A stretch of 64,000 nucleotides of DNA from Pseudoduganella lutea (GTDB lineage: Bacteria; Pseudomonadota; Gammaproteobacteria; Burkholderiales; Burkholderiaceae_D): NCBI RefSeq assembly GCF_004209755.1, contig NZ_CP035913.1, positions 1,116,001-1,180,000 on the forward strand, given 5' to 3'. Below, one piece after another: positions 1 through 8,280 of this stretch. A program made the position numbers and the translations under genes. The notes under the pieces are model-generated. The model was not told the DNA's origin. It saw nothing but the letters and a program-made list of their open reading frames with translations, and made no database searches. Each line of letters opens with the position of its first letter. Position 1 is the stretch's first letter.

Positions 1-773
1 ACGTGGGCGAGCACACCATCATCTCGCGCGCCGGCGGCGCACCGACGCTGGCGGTGGGCATGGCGCATATCCTGTCCAACGTGATCGGCGGCCAGGCCAT
101 GATGGCGTTCTGGTACCACTTCGCGATCCTGTTCGAGGCGCTGTTCATCCTGACCGCCGTGGACGCGGGCACGCGCGCCGGCCGCTTCATGCTGCAGGAT
201 CTGCTGGGCGCCTTTGCCCCGGCCATGAAAGAGACCGATAACCTGTTCGCCAGCCTCGTGGCGACCGCGCTGTGCGTGGCGGCGTGGGGCTACTTCCTGT
301 ACCAGGGCGTGGTCGATCCGCTGGGCGGCATCAACACGCTGTGGCCGCTGTTCGGCATCGCCAACCAGATGCTGGCCGGTATCGCGCTGATCCTCGCCAC
401 CGTGGTGCTGTTCAAGATGAAGCGCGCCCGCTATGCGTGGGTGACGATCGTGCCGACGATCTGGCTGCTGATCTGCACGCTGTATGCGGGCTGGCTGAAG
501 GTGTTCGACGCGAATCCGAAGATCGGCTTCCTGTCCCACGCCGACAAGTACTCGGACGCGCTGGACAAGGGTGAGGTACTGGCCCCGGCCAAGTCGCTCG
601 AGCAAATGGGCCAGGTGATCTTCAACGACTACATCAACGCCGGCCTGGCCGCCTTCTTCATGGTGGTCGTATTGTCGGTGCTGGTGTTCGGCGTGCGCAT
701 GGCGCTGCGTGCCCATGCCGCGGCCCATCCGAGCCACAAGGAAACGCCGCCGCAGATGATGCCGGCGCAATAA
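1..773 (+). CDS. cstA: Carbon starvation protein CstA, C-terminal part (5' end outside the window)
   Basis: This is the last 256 residues of a CstA-type membrane transporter, which takes up peptides or pyruvate when carbon is short. The frame is open at the left edge, so the true start lies outside the window. Several hydrophobic helices are visible, including segments starting MAHILSNVIGG, LVATALCVAAWGYF and IALILATVVLFKM, and the tail is short and charged. E. coli CstA is about 700 residues, so roughly two thirds is missing. The ybdD gene follows after 11 bases, the usual cstA-ybdD pairing, so the two are very probably one transcript. Family assignment is confident; the exact substrate is not readable from sequence. 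Confidence 0.93.
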   Translation, partial: VGEHTIISRAGGAPTLAVGMAHILSNVIGGQAMMAFWYHFAILFEALFILTAVDAGTRAGRFMLQDLLGAFAPAMKETDNLFASLVATALCVAAWGYFLYQGVVDPLGGINTLWPLFGIANQMLAGIALILATVVLFKMKRARYAWVTIVPTIWLLICTLYAGWLKVFDANPKIGFLSHADKYSDALDKGEVLAPAKSLEQMGQVIFNDYINAGLAAFFMVVVLSVLVFGVRMALRAHAAAHPSHKETPPQMMPAQ

Positions 774-784
774 GCGGGAACGCC

Positions 785-985
785 ATGTTCGATGAAATCG
801 TCAAGGCCGGGCGCTATCTCGGCCAGAGCATGCGGCTGATGGTGGGCTTGCCGGAGTACGACACCTACGTGTCGCACTGCCAGGCCACCCATCCGGACCA
901 GCCGGTGATGAGCTACGAGGAGTTCTTCAAGGAGCGCCAGGAGGCCCGCTACGGCGGTGCCGGCAAGCGGGGCGGCTGCTGCTGA
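785..985 (+). CDS. ybdD: YbdD/YjiX family small protein
   Basis: A 66-residue protein of the DUF466 (YbdD/YjiX) family, recognisable from the stretch GLPEYDTYVSHCQATHP and the motif YEEFFKERQEARY. It ends in a Gly-Cys rich tail (GKRGGCC) that could bind metal, though this is only inference. It directly follows cstA, and in other proteobacteria the pair is needed for pyruvate or peptide uptake by CstA/BtsT-type carriers. The short gap and the terminator behind it make it the last gene of the operon. Confidence 0.9.
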   Translation: MFDEIVKAGRYLGQSMRLMVGLPEYDTYVSHCQATHPDQPVMSYEEFFKERQEARYGGAGKRGGCC

Positions 986-1010
986 CGCGGCACGCCGGCC
1001 CGTGACAATG

Positions 1011-1046
1011 AACGGCCCGGACGCGCAAGCGGCCGGGCCGTTTTTA
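1011..1046 (+). terminator. Rho-independent terminator after cstA-ybdD
   Basis: The arms ACGGCCCGG and CCGGGCCGT form a GC-rich stem with a loop near 1021-1031. A run of five T follows from 1041. It lies 25 bases after the ybdD stop codon and fits the end of the cstA operon. Confidence 0.85.
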
Positions 1047-1087
1047 TTGTGGCCGGTTCAACCTGTTCCGGGAAACCGCTGCCTGTC

Positions 1088-1320
1088 AGTAATGCCGTTC
1101 AGTTAGTAAGATTCGATGTAGTTCACGGCGCTAACGTATTGGTGTCGGACACCGGCTTCTCGGTGTCCGACACCGGTTTTCGCATGATGTTGCCGATTTG
1201 CTGAGCGGAAAACCGGTGTCCGACACATTTTCCGGATAAAGCGCCCGGAAAAAATGTCCGAGACCAGGCACGCTAGTGCCAACTCAAATGGTCATGTCAC
1301 CTTAACTGAACGGCATTACT
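1088..1320. mobile_element. MITE-like element, copy 1, with perfect 18-bp terminal inverted repeats
   Basis: The ends AGTAATGCCGTTCAGTTA (1088-1105) and its exact reverse complement (1303-1320) bound a 233-bp non-coding segment. The 7-mer GCCTGTC sits directly outside each end (1081-1087 and 1321-1327), as expected for a target-site duplication. The interior carries several copies of the palindrome GTGTCCGACAC and can fold into hairpins. A related copy lies at 14037-14264. There is no transposase, so it would have to be moved by one encoded elsewhere. The right target repeat overlaps the stop codon of the neighbouring minus-strand gene. Confidence 0.75.
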
Positions 1321-1325
1321 GCCTG

Positions 1326-1616
1326 TCACCGTTTTTCGAGATAGGTCGCGAAGTTGGCGACGTAATCGTCCAGGTTCTGGCTCAGCATCTTCCGGTATTC
1401 CTCGGTGAAATAGCGGAGTGCGTCTTCCTTGTCCTTCTGCATCGAGTCAGCGCTGCTGGCCCCGTTGGCCACGATGAAGGCGTTAAAACGCGCAGCGGCG
1501 TACAGCAGCGATGCGCTGACGTTGCTGTTGGGCGCCTTCGTGCCCTGCTCGTTGGCCAGCCGGATGATGGCATCCGCCCGTTCCCAGAATGCCGCGTCAA
1601 TACCGTTTTCGCTCAT
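1326..1616 (-). CDS. DUF3144 family protein
   Basis: A small acidic helical protein of 96 residues matching the DUF3144 family (typically about 80-100 residues). Recognisable blocks are FWERADAIIRLANEQ, VSASLLYAAARFNAF and the C-terminal QNLDDYVANFATYLEK. The function of the family is unknown. The ATG at 1616 (MSENGID) fits the family length. In-frame starts further upstream, ATG at 1634 and TTG at 1658, would add 6 or 14 residues that the family lacks. The stop codon at 1326-1328 overlaps the target duplication of the neighbouring MITE, which therefore lies just behind the coding end without disrupting it. Confidence 0.85.
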   Translation of the reverse strand: MSENGIDAAFWERADAIIRLANEQGTKAPNSNVSASLLYAAARFNAFIVANGASSADSMQKDKEDALRYFTEEYRKMLSQNLDDYVANFATYLEKR

Positions 1617-1745
1617 GGCTTGCTTTTTCCACATGAAAAACCGAGTGTAACTCGACAATTATCAACTTAACAATGGGAAATTTGCGACAGAAAACGTAGA
1701 TGGGTATCAAGGTGTGATTTTTCTGAACAGTTAGAGTCTTTCCTG

Positions 1746-4724
1746 ATGGAATCTTTCACCGGGGCCGACATGCTGAACTTCGAAAAATCAGGCCTGAGCA
1801 GGAAACTGACCCTCATCACCGTTCTCTCGACCGGCAGCGCCTTGCTGCTGGTATTTGCCGCGTTCGCGCTGGCCAGCGTGTTCAGCCACACGAAGAACCA
1901 GACTCGCCGGCTGACCTCGCTGGCGGACGTCATCGGCGTCCACAGCGTGGCACCGATGCTCGATGCGAACCGCGCCCGGGCCGAACAGGCACTGGCGGCA
2001 CTCGTGGTGGATGACGAGATCACGCAGGCCGTGCTGTACGACCGCCACGGCAAGCCGTTCGCCACTTTTCCGGCTGGCGGCGCCGCGCTGGCGCTGGCGC
2101 CCGACGTGCTGGCGGCACTCGATATGGCGCAGCCGGGTGGACAGCAGGGTGGACAGGCGGGTGGGCAGCCAGATGCGCAGCCGCTGATGGCGCCGTTTTT
2201 CCAGTCGCTGATGCAGTCCTTCATGCAGTCCCTCGGGCACCCCGTCGGCCAGGGCTTTTCCCGCCAGGCGCGGGTCGTTCGCCCGGTCGGGGCCGCCGGC
2301 AACCTGGCGGGCGCGGTGATGATCGAAGCCAGTGGCGGCCGCATGTGGTTCGGCATGCTGGAAAGCCTGGGCATCACCGCGCTGGCCACCGGCATCTCGT
2401 TCGTGATGGCGCTGGTGCTGGCCAGGCGGTTCAAGGCCGGCATTGCGCAGCCGATCGGCGAATTGATCGCCGCCGCGCAGCGCGTGTCCACCAGCCAGTC
2501 CTATGCCCCGGTGCAGCACGAGCGCAGCGACGAGCTGGGCACGCTGATCGACAGCTTCAATGAAATGCTGGCGCAGATCGAATCGCGCGATGCCAGGCTG
2601 GCCCAGTATCGCGACCAGCTGGAACGCCAGGTCAGCGTGCGCACCGAACAGCTGGAGAAGGCCAAGAATGCCGCGGAAGCGGCCAGCCAGGCCAAGAGCG
2701 CCTTCCTTGCCACCATGAGCCATGAAATCCGTACGCCGATGAACGGCGTGCTGGGGATGACGGAGCTGCTGATGGGCACCGGCCTCACGGAGCGGCAGCG
2801 GCACTACACCAGCATGGTCAAGCGCTCCGGCGACCACCTGCTGGTGCTCATCAACGACATCCTCGATTTCTCGAAAGTCGAGGCGGGCAAGCTGACGGTG
2901 GAATACATCCACTTCAATTTCCGCGAACTGCTCGACGACATCGATTACGTGTTTTCGCCGCAGGCGCAGGCAAAGGGGCTGGCGCTGGAATTCGCGATCG
3001 CGCACGATATCCCCGTGGCCGTGATCGGCGATCCGAACCGGCTGCGCCAGGTGATCGTCAACCTGCTGGGCAATGCGATCAAGTTCACCGACGCGGGCCG
3101 CATCACGGTGCGCATCGCCGTCACCGGCGAGGATGCCCAGTCGGTCGGCCTGCGCGTGGAAGTGCACGATACCGGCGTGGGCGTGTCGTGCGATGCCCGC
3201 ACGCGCATCTTCGATTCGTTCTCGCAGGCCGATGGCTCCACGACCCGCAAGCATGGCGGCACGGGCCTCGGGCTGGCGATCTCCAAGCAGCTGGTGGAAC
3301 TGATGGGTGGCGCGATCGGCGTCGACAACGCGCTGGTCCGTGGCTCGATCTTCTGGTTCACCGTGCGCTTCGACAAGCGCCTCGTCGATGTGGACGACGC
3401 GTCGTTCAACCAGAAAACCACGAAGGGCCTGCGCGCGCTCGTCGTCGATCCCGGCACCGATGCGCGCGCCGCGCTGGAAAGCCAGCTGGCGCGCTGGCAC
3501 CTGAAACCGGACAGCGCCGGCACTGCCGACGAAGCGTTGCGCATGCTGCGCGCCGGCGTCGACTGCGGCCAGCCCTACGACGTAGCGCTGCTGGACATGG
3601 AATTGCCGCAGATCGGCGGCCTGGCGCTGGCGGCGGAGATCAAGGGCGATGCGGCGCTGGCGCCCGTCCGCCTGCTGCTGCTGTCGACCGAGCACAATGC
3701 CGCCGACACGGTGCAGCGGCGCGAAGCCGGCGTGGCCTTCCAGCTGATCAAGCCGGCGCGCCCGAGCGACCTGTACGACTGCATCGTGACGCCGTTGCGT
3801 GCCAGCGAAGGCATGCGTACCGCTTCGCCGCCACAGCCGGACCTGCTGCCGCAGCTGCTGTCGCAATCGCTGGTGCCGGGGGAGCCGCGGCCGGCCACGC
3901 GGCAACGGCACAAGGTGCTGGTGGCCGAGGACAATCCGGTCAACGTGGAAGTGGCCTGCGCCATGCTGGAAGCGATGGGCCTCGACGTGTGCGCCGTCGG
4001 CAACGGCGAGGAAGCGCTGGCGGCCGCGAAGGCGGACGACTTCGACCTGGTGCTGATGGATTGCCAGATGCCGGTGATGGATGGCATGGCCGCCACCGCC
4101 GAGATCCGCCGCCACGAACAGCAGCAGGGCCGCGTGCTCCAATTGCCCGTCATCGCGATCACCGCCAACGCGCTGCAGGGCGACCGCGAAACGTGCCTTG
4201 CCGCGGGCATGGACGACTACCTGTCGAAACCGTTCACCCAGGCAGCGCTGTCCGGCACGCTGGCACGCTGGATCGCATTGCCGCGCGCCACGCTGGTGCA
4301 TCATGGCGACGCGCCGGGAGCGGCGGACGGCACCGAAGCGCCACCGGGCACGGCGCCGAAACCGGCGGGCTGTTCGATCAACCGCCGAGCCCTCGAAGCC
4401 ATCCGCGGCCTCAGTGCGGACAAGGGCGAGGTGCTGGTGCAGCGCGTGCTGCACGCGTTCATCGACGATACGCCCATTCGCCTGGCATCGCTGCATGAGG
4501 CGATCGCAACCAGCAATGCGGGCGCCCTGCGCAAGGCCGCCCATAGCCTGAAATCGTCGAGCGCCAATGTCGGCGCCGACATGCTGGCCCAGCTGAGCCG
4601 GGAGATGGAACAGCTGGGCCGCACCGACACCACCAGTGGCGCCGCCGCCCTGCTCTCGACGATGGAGCGGGAATTCACGGCCGTGCGCGACACGCTTACT
4701 TCGATATTCGTCAAGGAGACCTAG
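1746..4724 (+). CDS. BarA-type hybrid sensor histidine kinase with two receiver domains and Hpt
   Basis: A 992-residue membrane sensor kinase that feeds a multistep phosphorelay. It has an N-terminal membrane segment (about residues 27-47), a periplasmic sensor region, and a second membrane segment near 203-225. A HAMP domain and coiled coil follow, then HisKA with the phosphorylated His in [11 protein letters not shown] (near 326) and an HATPase_c domain ([15 protein letters not shown]). A first receiver has Asp near 617 but a weak acidic pair. A second receiver is canonical with Asp near 772, and an Hpt domain carries His near 933 ([13 protein letters not shown]). An alternative ATG at 1770 removes eight residues. 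The next gene starts one base after the stop and holds a receiver plus GGDEF-EAL, so the pair may signal through cyclic di-GMP. The stimulus is unknown. Confidence 0.9.
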   Translation: MESFTGADMLNFEKSGLSRKLTLITVLSTGSALLLVFAAFALASVFSHTKNQTRRLTSLADVIGVHSVAPMLDANRARAEQALAALVVDDEITQAVLYDRHGKPFATFPAGGAALALAPDVLAALDMAQPGGQQGGQAGGQPDAQPLMAPFFQSLMQSFMQSLGHPVGQGFSRQARVVRPVGAAGNLAGAVMIEASGGRMWFGMLESLGITALATGISFVMALVLARRFKAGIAQPIGELIAAAQRVSTSQSYAPVQHERSDELGTLIDSFNEMLAQIESRDARLAQYRDQLERQVSVRTEQLEKAKNAAEAASQAKSAFLATMSHEIRTPMNGVLGMTELLMGTGLTERQRHYTSMVKRSGDHLLVLINDILDFSKVEAGKLTVEYIHFNFRELLDDIDYVFSPQAQAKGLALEFAIAHDIPVAVIGDPNRLRQVIVNLLGNAIKFTDAGRITVRIAVTGEDAQSVGLRVEVHDTGVGVSCDARTRIFDSFSQADGSTTRKHGGTGLGLAISKQLVELMGGAIGVDNALVRGSIFWFTVRFDKRLVDVDDASFNQKTTKGLRALVVDPGTDARAALESQLARWHLKPDSAGTADEALRMLRAGVDCGQPYDVALLDMELPQIGGLALAAEIKGDAALAPVRLLLLSTEHNAADTVQRREAGVAFQLIKPARPSDLYDCIVTPLRASEGMRTASPPQPDLLPQLLSQSLVPGEPRPATRQRHKVLVAEDNPVNVEVACAMLEAMGLDVCAVGNGEEALAAAKADDFDLVLMDCQMPVMDGMAATAEIRRHEQQQGRVLQLPVIAITANALQGDRETCLAAGMDDYLSKPFTQAALSGTLARWIALPRATLVHHGDAPGAADGTEAPPGTAPKPAGCSINRRALEAIRGLSADKGEVLVQRVLHAFIDDTPIRLASLHEAIATSNAGALRKAAHSLKSSSANVGADMLAQLSREMEQLGRTDTTSGAAALLSTMEREFTAVRDTLTSIFVKET

Positions 4725-4725
4725 A

Positions 4726-6870
4726 ATGGCAGCGCCCTTCCCTCAACGCGGCACCGTGCTGGTGGCGGACGACGACCCCGTCATGCGCCTCCTCATGCAG
4801 GAGATGCTGGCCCAGGTCGGACTGGACACGATCGAAGCCGAAGATGGCGAGCAGGCCCTGGCCTGCTTCGACCGGCTTGCGCCCGACCTCGTGCTGCTCG
4901 ACGTGGAAATGCCGCGGCTGGATGGCTTTGGCGTCTGCCGGGAGATCCGCAGCCGCGAGCAGGCCCGCGGCCAGGCCGCCGCGGTGCCGATCGTGATGGT
5001 GACCGGCGACGACGACCTGCAAGCCGTCACGCTGGCCTACGAGGCGGGCGCCACGGATTTCGTGTCGAAGCCGATCAACTGGCCGATCCTGGGCCACCGC
5101 GTGCTGTATGTGCTGCGCGCCAGCGACGCCATCGCCCGCCTGCGCATCGCCGATGCGCACAACCGTGCCGTGCTGGCGGCGATCCCGGACACGTTCTTTC
5201 GCATGAACCCCGAAGGCTACTACCTCGATTACGAGCAGGGCCATGATGCCGGCGCCGCGTTCACCAAGCAGCAGTGTGTGGGCCGGCACGTGCGCGACGT
5301 GCTGCCGCGCGGGATCGCCGACCGCCTGCTCGACCAGCTCAGATCCGTGCTCGATACCCATTCGATCCGCTCGGTCGACTATGCGCTGGAGCGCGACGAC
5401 ACGGTGCACCATTTCGAGGCCCGCCTCGTCAGCACGGGCGCCGGTGAAGTGCTCGGGCTGGTGCGCGACATCAGCGAACGCAAGCGCACCGAGGAACAGA
5501 TCCGGCGCCTGGCGTATTGCGACAGCCTGACCGGCATCCCGAACCGGCAGGCGTTCCTGGAAATGCTGGAGCGCGAACTGGTGCGCTCGCGCGAGCACGA
5601 TCGCAAGTTTGCGATCCTGTTCATGGACCTCGATGCATTCAAGCGCATCAACGACACGCTGGGACACAACGTGGGCGACCTGCTGCTGAAGGCGGTGTCG
5701 GAGCGGCTGCATGAAACGATCCGCCCCGGCGACGTGGTCGTGCACCAGGCGGCGGGCGAGCCGCCGCGCGGCGGACCGGAACGGCGCGGCAACAACCTTG
5801 CCCGGCTCGGCGGCGACGAGTTCACGATCCTGATTCCCGACCTGGAGCGCGTGGAAGACGCGCTGAACGTGGCCCACCGCGTCAAGGAAGCGATGCGGCG
5901 GCCGTTCCACCTGGACGGGCACGAGATCTGCGTCACCGCCAGCATCGGCATCTCGCTGTACCCGCATGACGGCGACGATGCCACCTCGCTGCTGAAGTAC
6001 GCGGACACGGCGATGTACCATGCCAAGAACTGCGGCAAGAACAACGCCAAGCTGTACTGCTCCGCGCTGACGACGCGGATCATGAGCCACGTGAAGCTGG
6101 AGACCGGCCTGCGCCGCGCGCTGCAGAACAACGAGCTGTACCTGCACTACCAGCCGCAGATCGACGTGCGCAGCGCGCAGCTGGTGGGCGTCGAGGCGCT
6201 GTTGCGGTGGCGCCATCCGGAACTGGGGCTGGTTGCGCCGGATGACTTCATCCCGCTGGCGGAGGAAACGGGGCTGATCGTGCCGATCGGCGCCTGGGTG
6301 CTGCGCACCGCATGCATGCAGGTGCGCGCCTGGCAGGAGCAGAGCGGCCGCGCCGTGCGCGTTGCCGTGAACCTGTCGGCACGCCAGTTCAAGGATGAGA
6401 ACCTGGCGCAGACGGTGCTGTCGGTACTGGACGAAACAGGCCTCGACCCACGCCTGCTGGAACTGGAACTGACCGAGGGCACGCTGATGGACGATGCGCA
6501 GGCCACGCTGTCCACGCTCGAACAGTTGCGCGCGATCGGTGTCTACCTGTCGATCGACGATTTCGGCACCGGCTATTCGTCGATGAATTACCTGAAGCGC
6601 TTCGACGTGCGCGCGTTGAAGATTGACCGCAGCTTCATCAGCGGCCTGCCGGAAGATTCCGAGAACGCCGCGATCACGCGCGCCATCATCGCGATGGCGC
6701 ACGGCCTGAAGCTGGCCGTGGTGGCCGAGGGCGTGGAAACCGCCGAGCAGTTGCAGCTGCTGCAGCAGTATGGTTGCGACCTGGCGCAGGGCTACCTGCT
6801 CGGGCACCCGTCACCCGAGGAAGCGATCGGCGAGCTGTTGATGGGCGCCTGCGAGACCGTGGTCCGCTAG
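4726..6870 (+). CDS. Response regulator with PAS, GGDEF and EAL domains
   Basis: A 714-residue cytoplasmic regulator. The N-terminal receiver has Asp at 59 (LVLLDVEMP). A PAS-like domain covers roughly 140-255. A GGDEF domain has an intact motif at 362-366 (RLGGDEF), and an EAL domain has an intact signature at 490-492 (VEALLRW). Both a diguanylate cyclase and a c-di-GMP phosphodiesterase could therefore be active. A basic insert of about 20 residues (QAAGEPPRGGPERRG) sits just before GGDEF and is unusual. The start at 4726 follows AAGGAG at 4713-4718 and sits one base behind the kinase stop, which suggests coupled translation. The hybrid kinase is the likely phosphate donor. Confidence 0.92.
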   Translation: MAAPFPQRGTVLVADDDPVMRLLMQEMLAQVGLDTIEAEDGEQALACFDRLAPDLVLLDVEMPRLDGFGVCREIRSREQARGQAAAVPIVMVTGDDDLQAVTLAYEAGATDFVSKPINWPILGHRVLYVLRASDAIARLRIADAHNRAVLAAIPDTFFRMNPEGYYLDYEQGHDAGAAFTKQQCVGRHVRDVLPRGIADRLLDQLRSVLDTHSIRSVDYALERDDTVHHFEARLVSTGAGEVLGLVRDISERKRTEEQIRRLAYCDSLTGIPNRQAFLEMLERELVRSREHDRKFAILFMDLDAFKRINDTLGHNVGDLLLKAVSERLHETIRPGDVVVHQAAGEPPRGGPERRGNNLARLGGDEFTILIPDLERVEDALNVAHRVKEAMRRPFHLDGHEICVTASIGISLYPHDGDDATSLLKYADTAMYHAKNCGKNNAKLYCSALTTRIMSHVKLETGLRRALQNNELYLHYQPQIDVRSAQLVGVEALLRWRHPELGLVAPDDFIPLAEETGLIVPIGAWVLRTACMQVRAWQEQSGRAVRVAVNLSARQFKDENLAQTVLSVLDETGLDPRLLELELTEGTLMDDAQATLSTLEQLRAIGVYLSIDDFGTGYSSMNYLKRFDVRALKIDRSFISGLPEDSENAAITRAIIAMAHGLKLAVVAEGVETAEQLQLLQQYGCDLAQGYLLGHPSPEEAIGELLMGACETVVR

Positions 6871-6875
6871 CAGCT

Positions 6876-6920
6876 GGTGTCCGACACTATTTCCGCTTCG
6901 CGGAAATAGTGTCGGACACC
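6876..6920. repeat. Perfect 21-bp palindromic hairpin of the GTGTCCGACAC family, probable bidirectional terminator
   Basis: Bases 6876-6896 and 6900-6920 are exact reverse complements around a 3-base loop. The ends are GGTGTCCGACAC, the same core found inside the two MITE copies. It sits between two convergent genes, five bases after the GGDEF-EAL stop and 17 bases after the recR stop on the other strand. It is followed by GGTTTT, so it may serve as a shared transcription stop. Confidence 0.7.
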
Positions 6921-6937
6921 GGTTTTCTTCACTGGAG

Positions 6938-7528
6938 CTACGTACTGCGCCGGTCCAGCATCGCCCGCGCGATCGTGCCGGCGTCCACGTATTCAAGTTC
7001 GCCGCCCACGGGCACGCCGCGTGCCAGCCGGCTCACGGCCAGGCCGCGCGCCTTCAGCATCTCGCTGATGTAGTGCGCGGTGGCCTCGCCTTCGTTCGTG
7101 AAGTTCGTGGCCAGCACCACTTCGCCGACGACACCGTCGGCGGCACGGGCCAGCAGCTTTTCCAGGTGGATGTCCTTCGGGCCGATGCCGTCGAGCGGCG
7201 ACAGGCGGCCCATCAGCACGAAGTACAGGCCCTTGTACGTCAGCGTCTGCTCGATCATCACCTGGTCGGCCGGTGTTTCGACGACGCACAGCAGGCGGCG
7301 GTCGCGTGCCTCGTCGGCGCACATGTCGCAGACCTCGGCTTCGGTAAACGTATTGCACAGCGCGCAGTGATTGACCGATTCGACAGCCTGGTACAACGCG
7401 CGTGACAGCATTGCCGCGCCTTCGCGGTCATGCTGCAGCAGGTGGAATGCCATCCGCTGCGCCGACTTCGGCCCCACGCCGGGCAGCCGGCGCAGCGCCT
7501 CGGTAAGGTATTCCAGCGATTTCGCCAT
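6938..7528 (-). CDS. recR: Recombination mediator RecR
   Basis: A 196-residue RecR protein, full length for the family. It works with RecF and RecO to load RecA on gapped DNA. It has the N-terminal helix-hairpin-helix ([19 protein letters not shown]), a four-cysteine zinc site at C55, C58, C67 and C70, and a Toprim domain from about 78 to 172 containing [12 protein letters not shown]. It is the last gene of a minus-strand cluster dnaX-ebfC-yciI-recR. In most genomes ebfC and recR are adjacent; here a yciI gene lies between them. Confidence 0.97.
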   Translation of the reverse strand: MAKSLEYLTEALRRLPGVGPKSAQRMAFHLLQHDREGAAMLSRALYQAVESVNHCALCNTFTEAEVCDMCADEARDRRLLCVVETPADQVMIEQTLTYKGLYFVLMGRLSPLDGIGPKDIHLEKLLARAADGVVGEVVLATNFTNEGEATAHYISEMLKARGLAVSRLARGVPVGGELEYVDAGTIARAMLDRRST

Positions 7529-7556
7529 GGATCAGGTCAATTTTCCGGTTCGCGTG

Positions 7557-7856
7557 TCAAGCCTGGGGCGCGGGCAGGTAGGTTTCCAGCCCGTCCGCCG
7601 CCATCGTCGGCACGAATTCGGTGATCGTGTAGCTGGCCGCGCCGGCCTGCTTGAACGGGTCCAGCTCGATCACCGCTTCCACGTCCGCGCGGCTGTCGGC
7701 ATCGGCGATGATGATGCCGCCGGTGCGCGGCACCATCCGGCCCGACAGCACGAACATGCCGTTCGCATACTGCTCACGCAGGAAAGCGCGGTGCGCGGCG
7801 AGGAGACCGTCGATCTCCTCGTTGGGCTTCAGGTAGGTCAGCGTGACGATGAACAT
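7557..7856 (-). CDS. YciI family protein
   Basis: A 99-residue ferredoxin-like fold protein of the YciI/DGPF family. Typical features are the opening MFIVTLTYLKP, the conserved histidine in LLAAHRAFLREQYANGMFVLSG and the segment DPFKQAGAASYTITEF. Family members resemble muconolactone isomerase or stress enzymes, but most have no known reaction. The gene lies 19 bases downstream of ebfC and 28 bases upstream of recR, so it is most likely cotranscribed with them. This placement is an insertion into an otherwise very conserved gene pair. Confidence 0.92.
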   Translation of the reverse strand: MFIVTLTYLKPNEEIDGLLAAHRAFLREQYANGMFVLSGRMVPRTGGIIIADADSRADVEAVIELDPFKQAGAASYTITEFVPTMAADGLETYLPAPQA

Positions 7857-7875
7857 GGCGCGCCCCGTGCAGCCG

Positions 7876-8202
7876 TCAGAACGGCATCTTGAAGCCGGCC
7901 GGCAGGTTCATGCCGGAGGTCAGGCCGCTCATTTTCTCGGCGGCGGTGGCTTCGGCCTTGCGCACGGCATCGTTGAAGGCGGCGGCGACCAGGTCTTCCA
8001 GCATGTCCTTGTCGTCGGCCAGCAGCGACGGGTCGATCGACACGCGCTTGACGTCGTTCTTGCAGGTCATGACGACCTTCACCAGGCCGGCGCCGGACTG
8101 GCCTTCCACCTCGATGGAAGCCAGCGATTCCTGCGCCTTCTTCATATTGTCCTGCATTGCTTGTGCCTGTTTCATCAGGCCGGCGAGCTGGTTCTTCATC
8201 AT
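7876..8202 (-). CDS. ebfC: YbaB/EbfC family nucleoid-associated protein
   Basis: A 108-residue DNA-binding protein of the YbaB/EbfC family, which forms tweezer-like dimers that coat the nucleoid. It starts [24 protein letters not shown], the signature amphipathic helix, and contains the core [20 protein letters not shown]. Length equals that of E. coli YbaB. It follows dnaX after 78 bases, the standard arrangement. Confidence 0.95.
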   Translation of the reverse strand: MMKNQLAGLMKQAQAMQDNMKKAQESLASIEVEGQSGAGLVKVVMTCKNDVKRVSIDPSLLADDKDMLEDLVAAAFNDAVRKAEATAAEKMSGLTSGMNLPAGFKMPF

Positions 8203-8280
8203 GATGTATTTCTCCGTATCGGTTGATAGATTGGTAGGTCGGCTCGATGCGCCGGTGGGGTTAATCGCTCAGTGCCCGGA

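Noticed and set aside
1788..4544. A 918-codon open frame on the minus strand opposite the hybrid kinase, and similar long antisense frames elsewhere (4711-6807, 16516-20148, 47792-51718)
   Set aside because: They are by-products of high GC content and codon bias opposite clear genes. Their translations are Arg/Ala/His-rich, with no family features or ribosome-binding sites.
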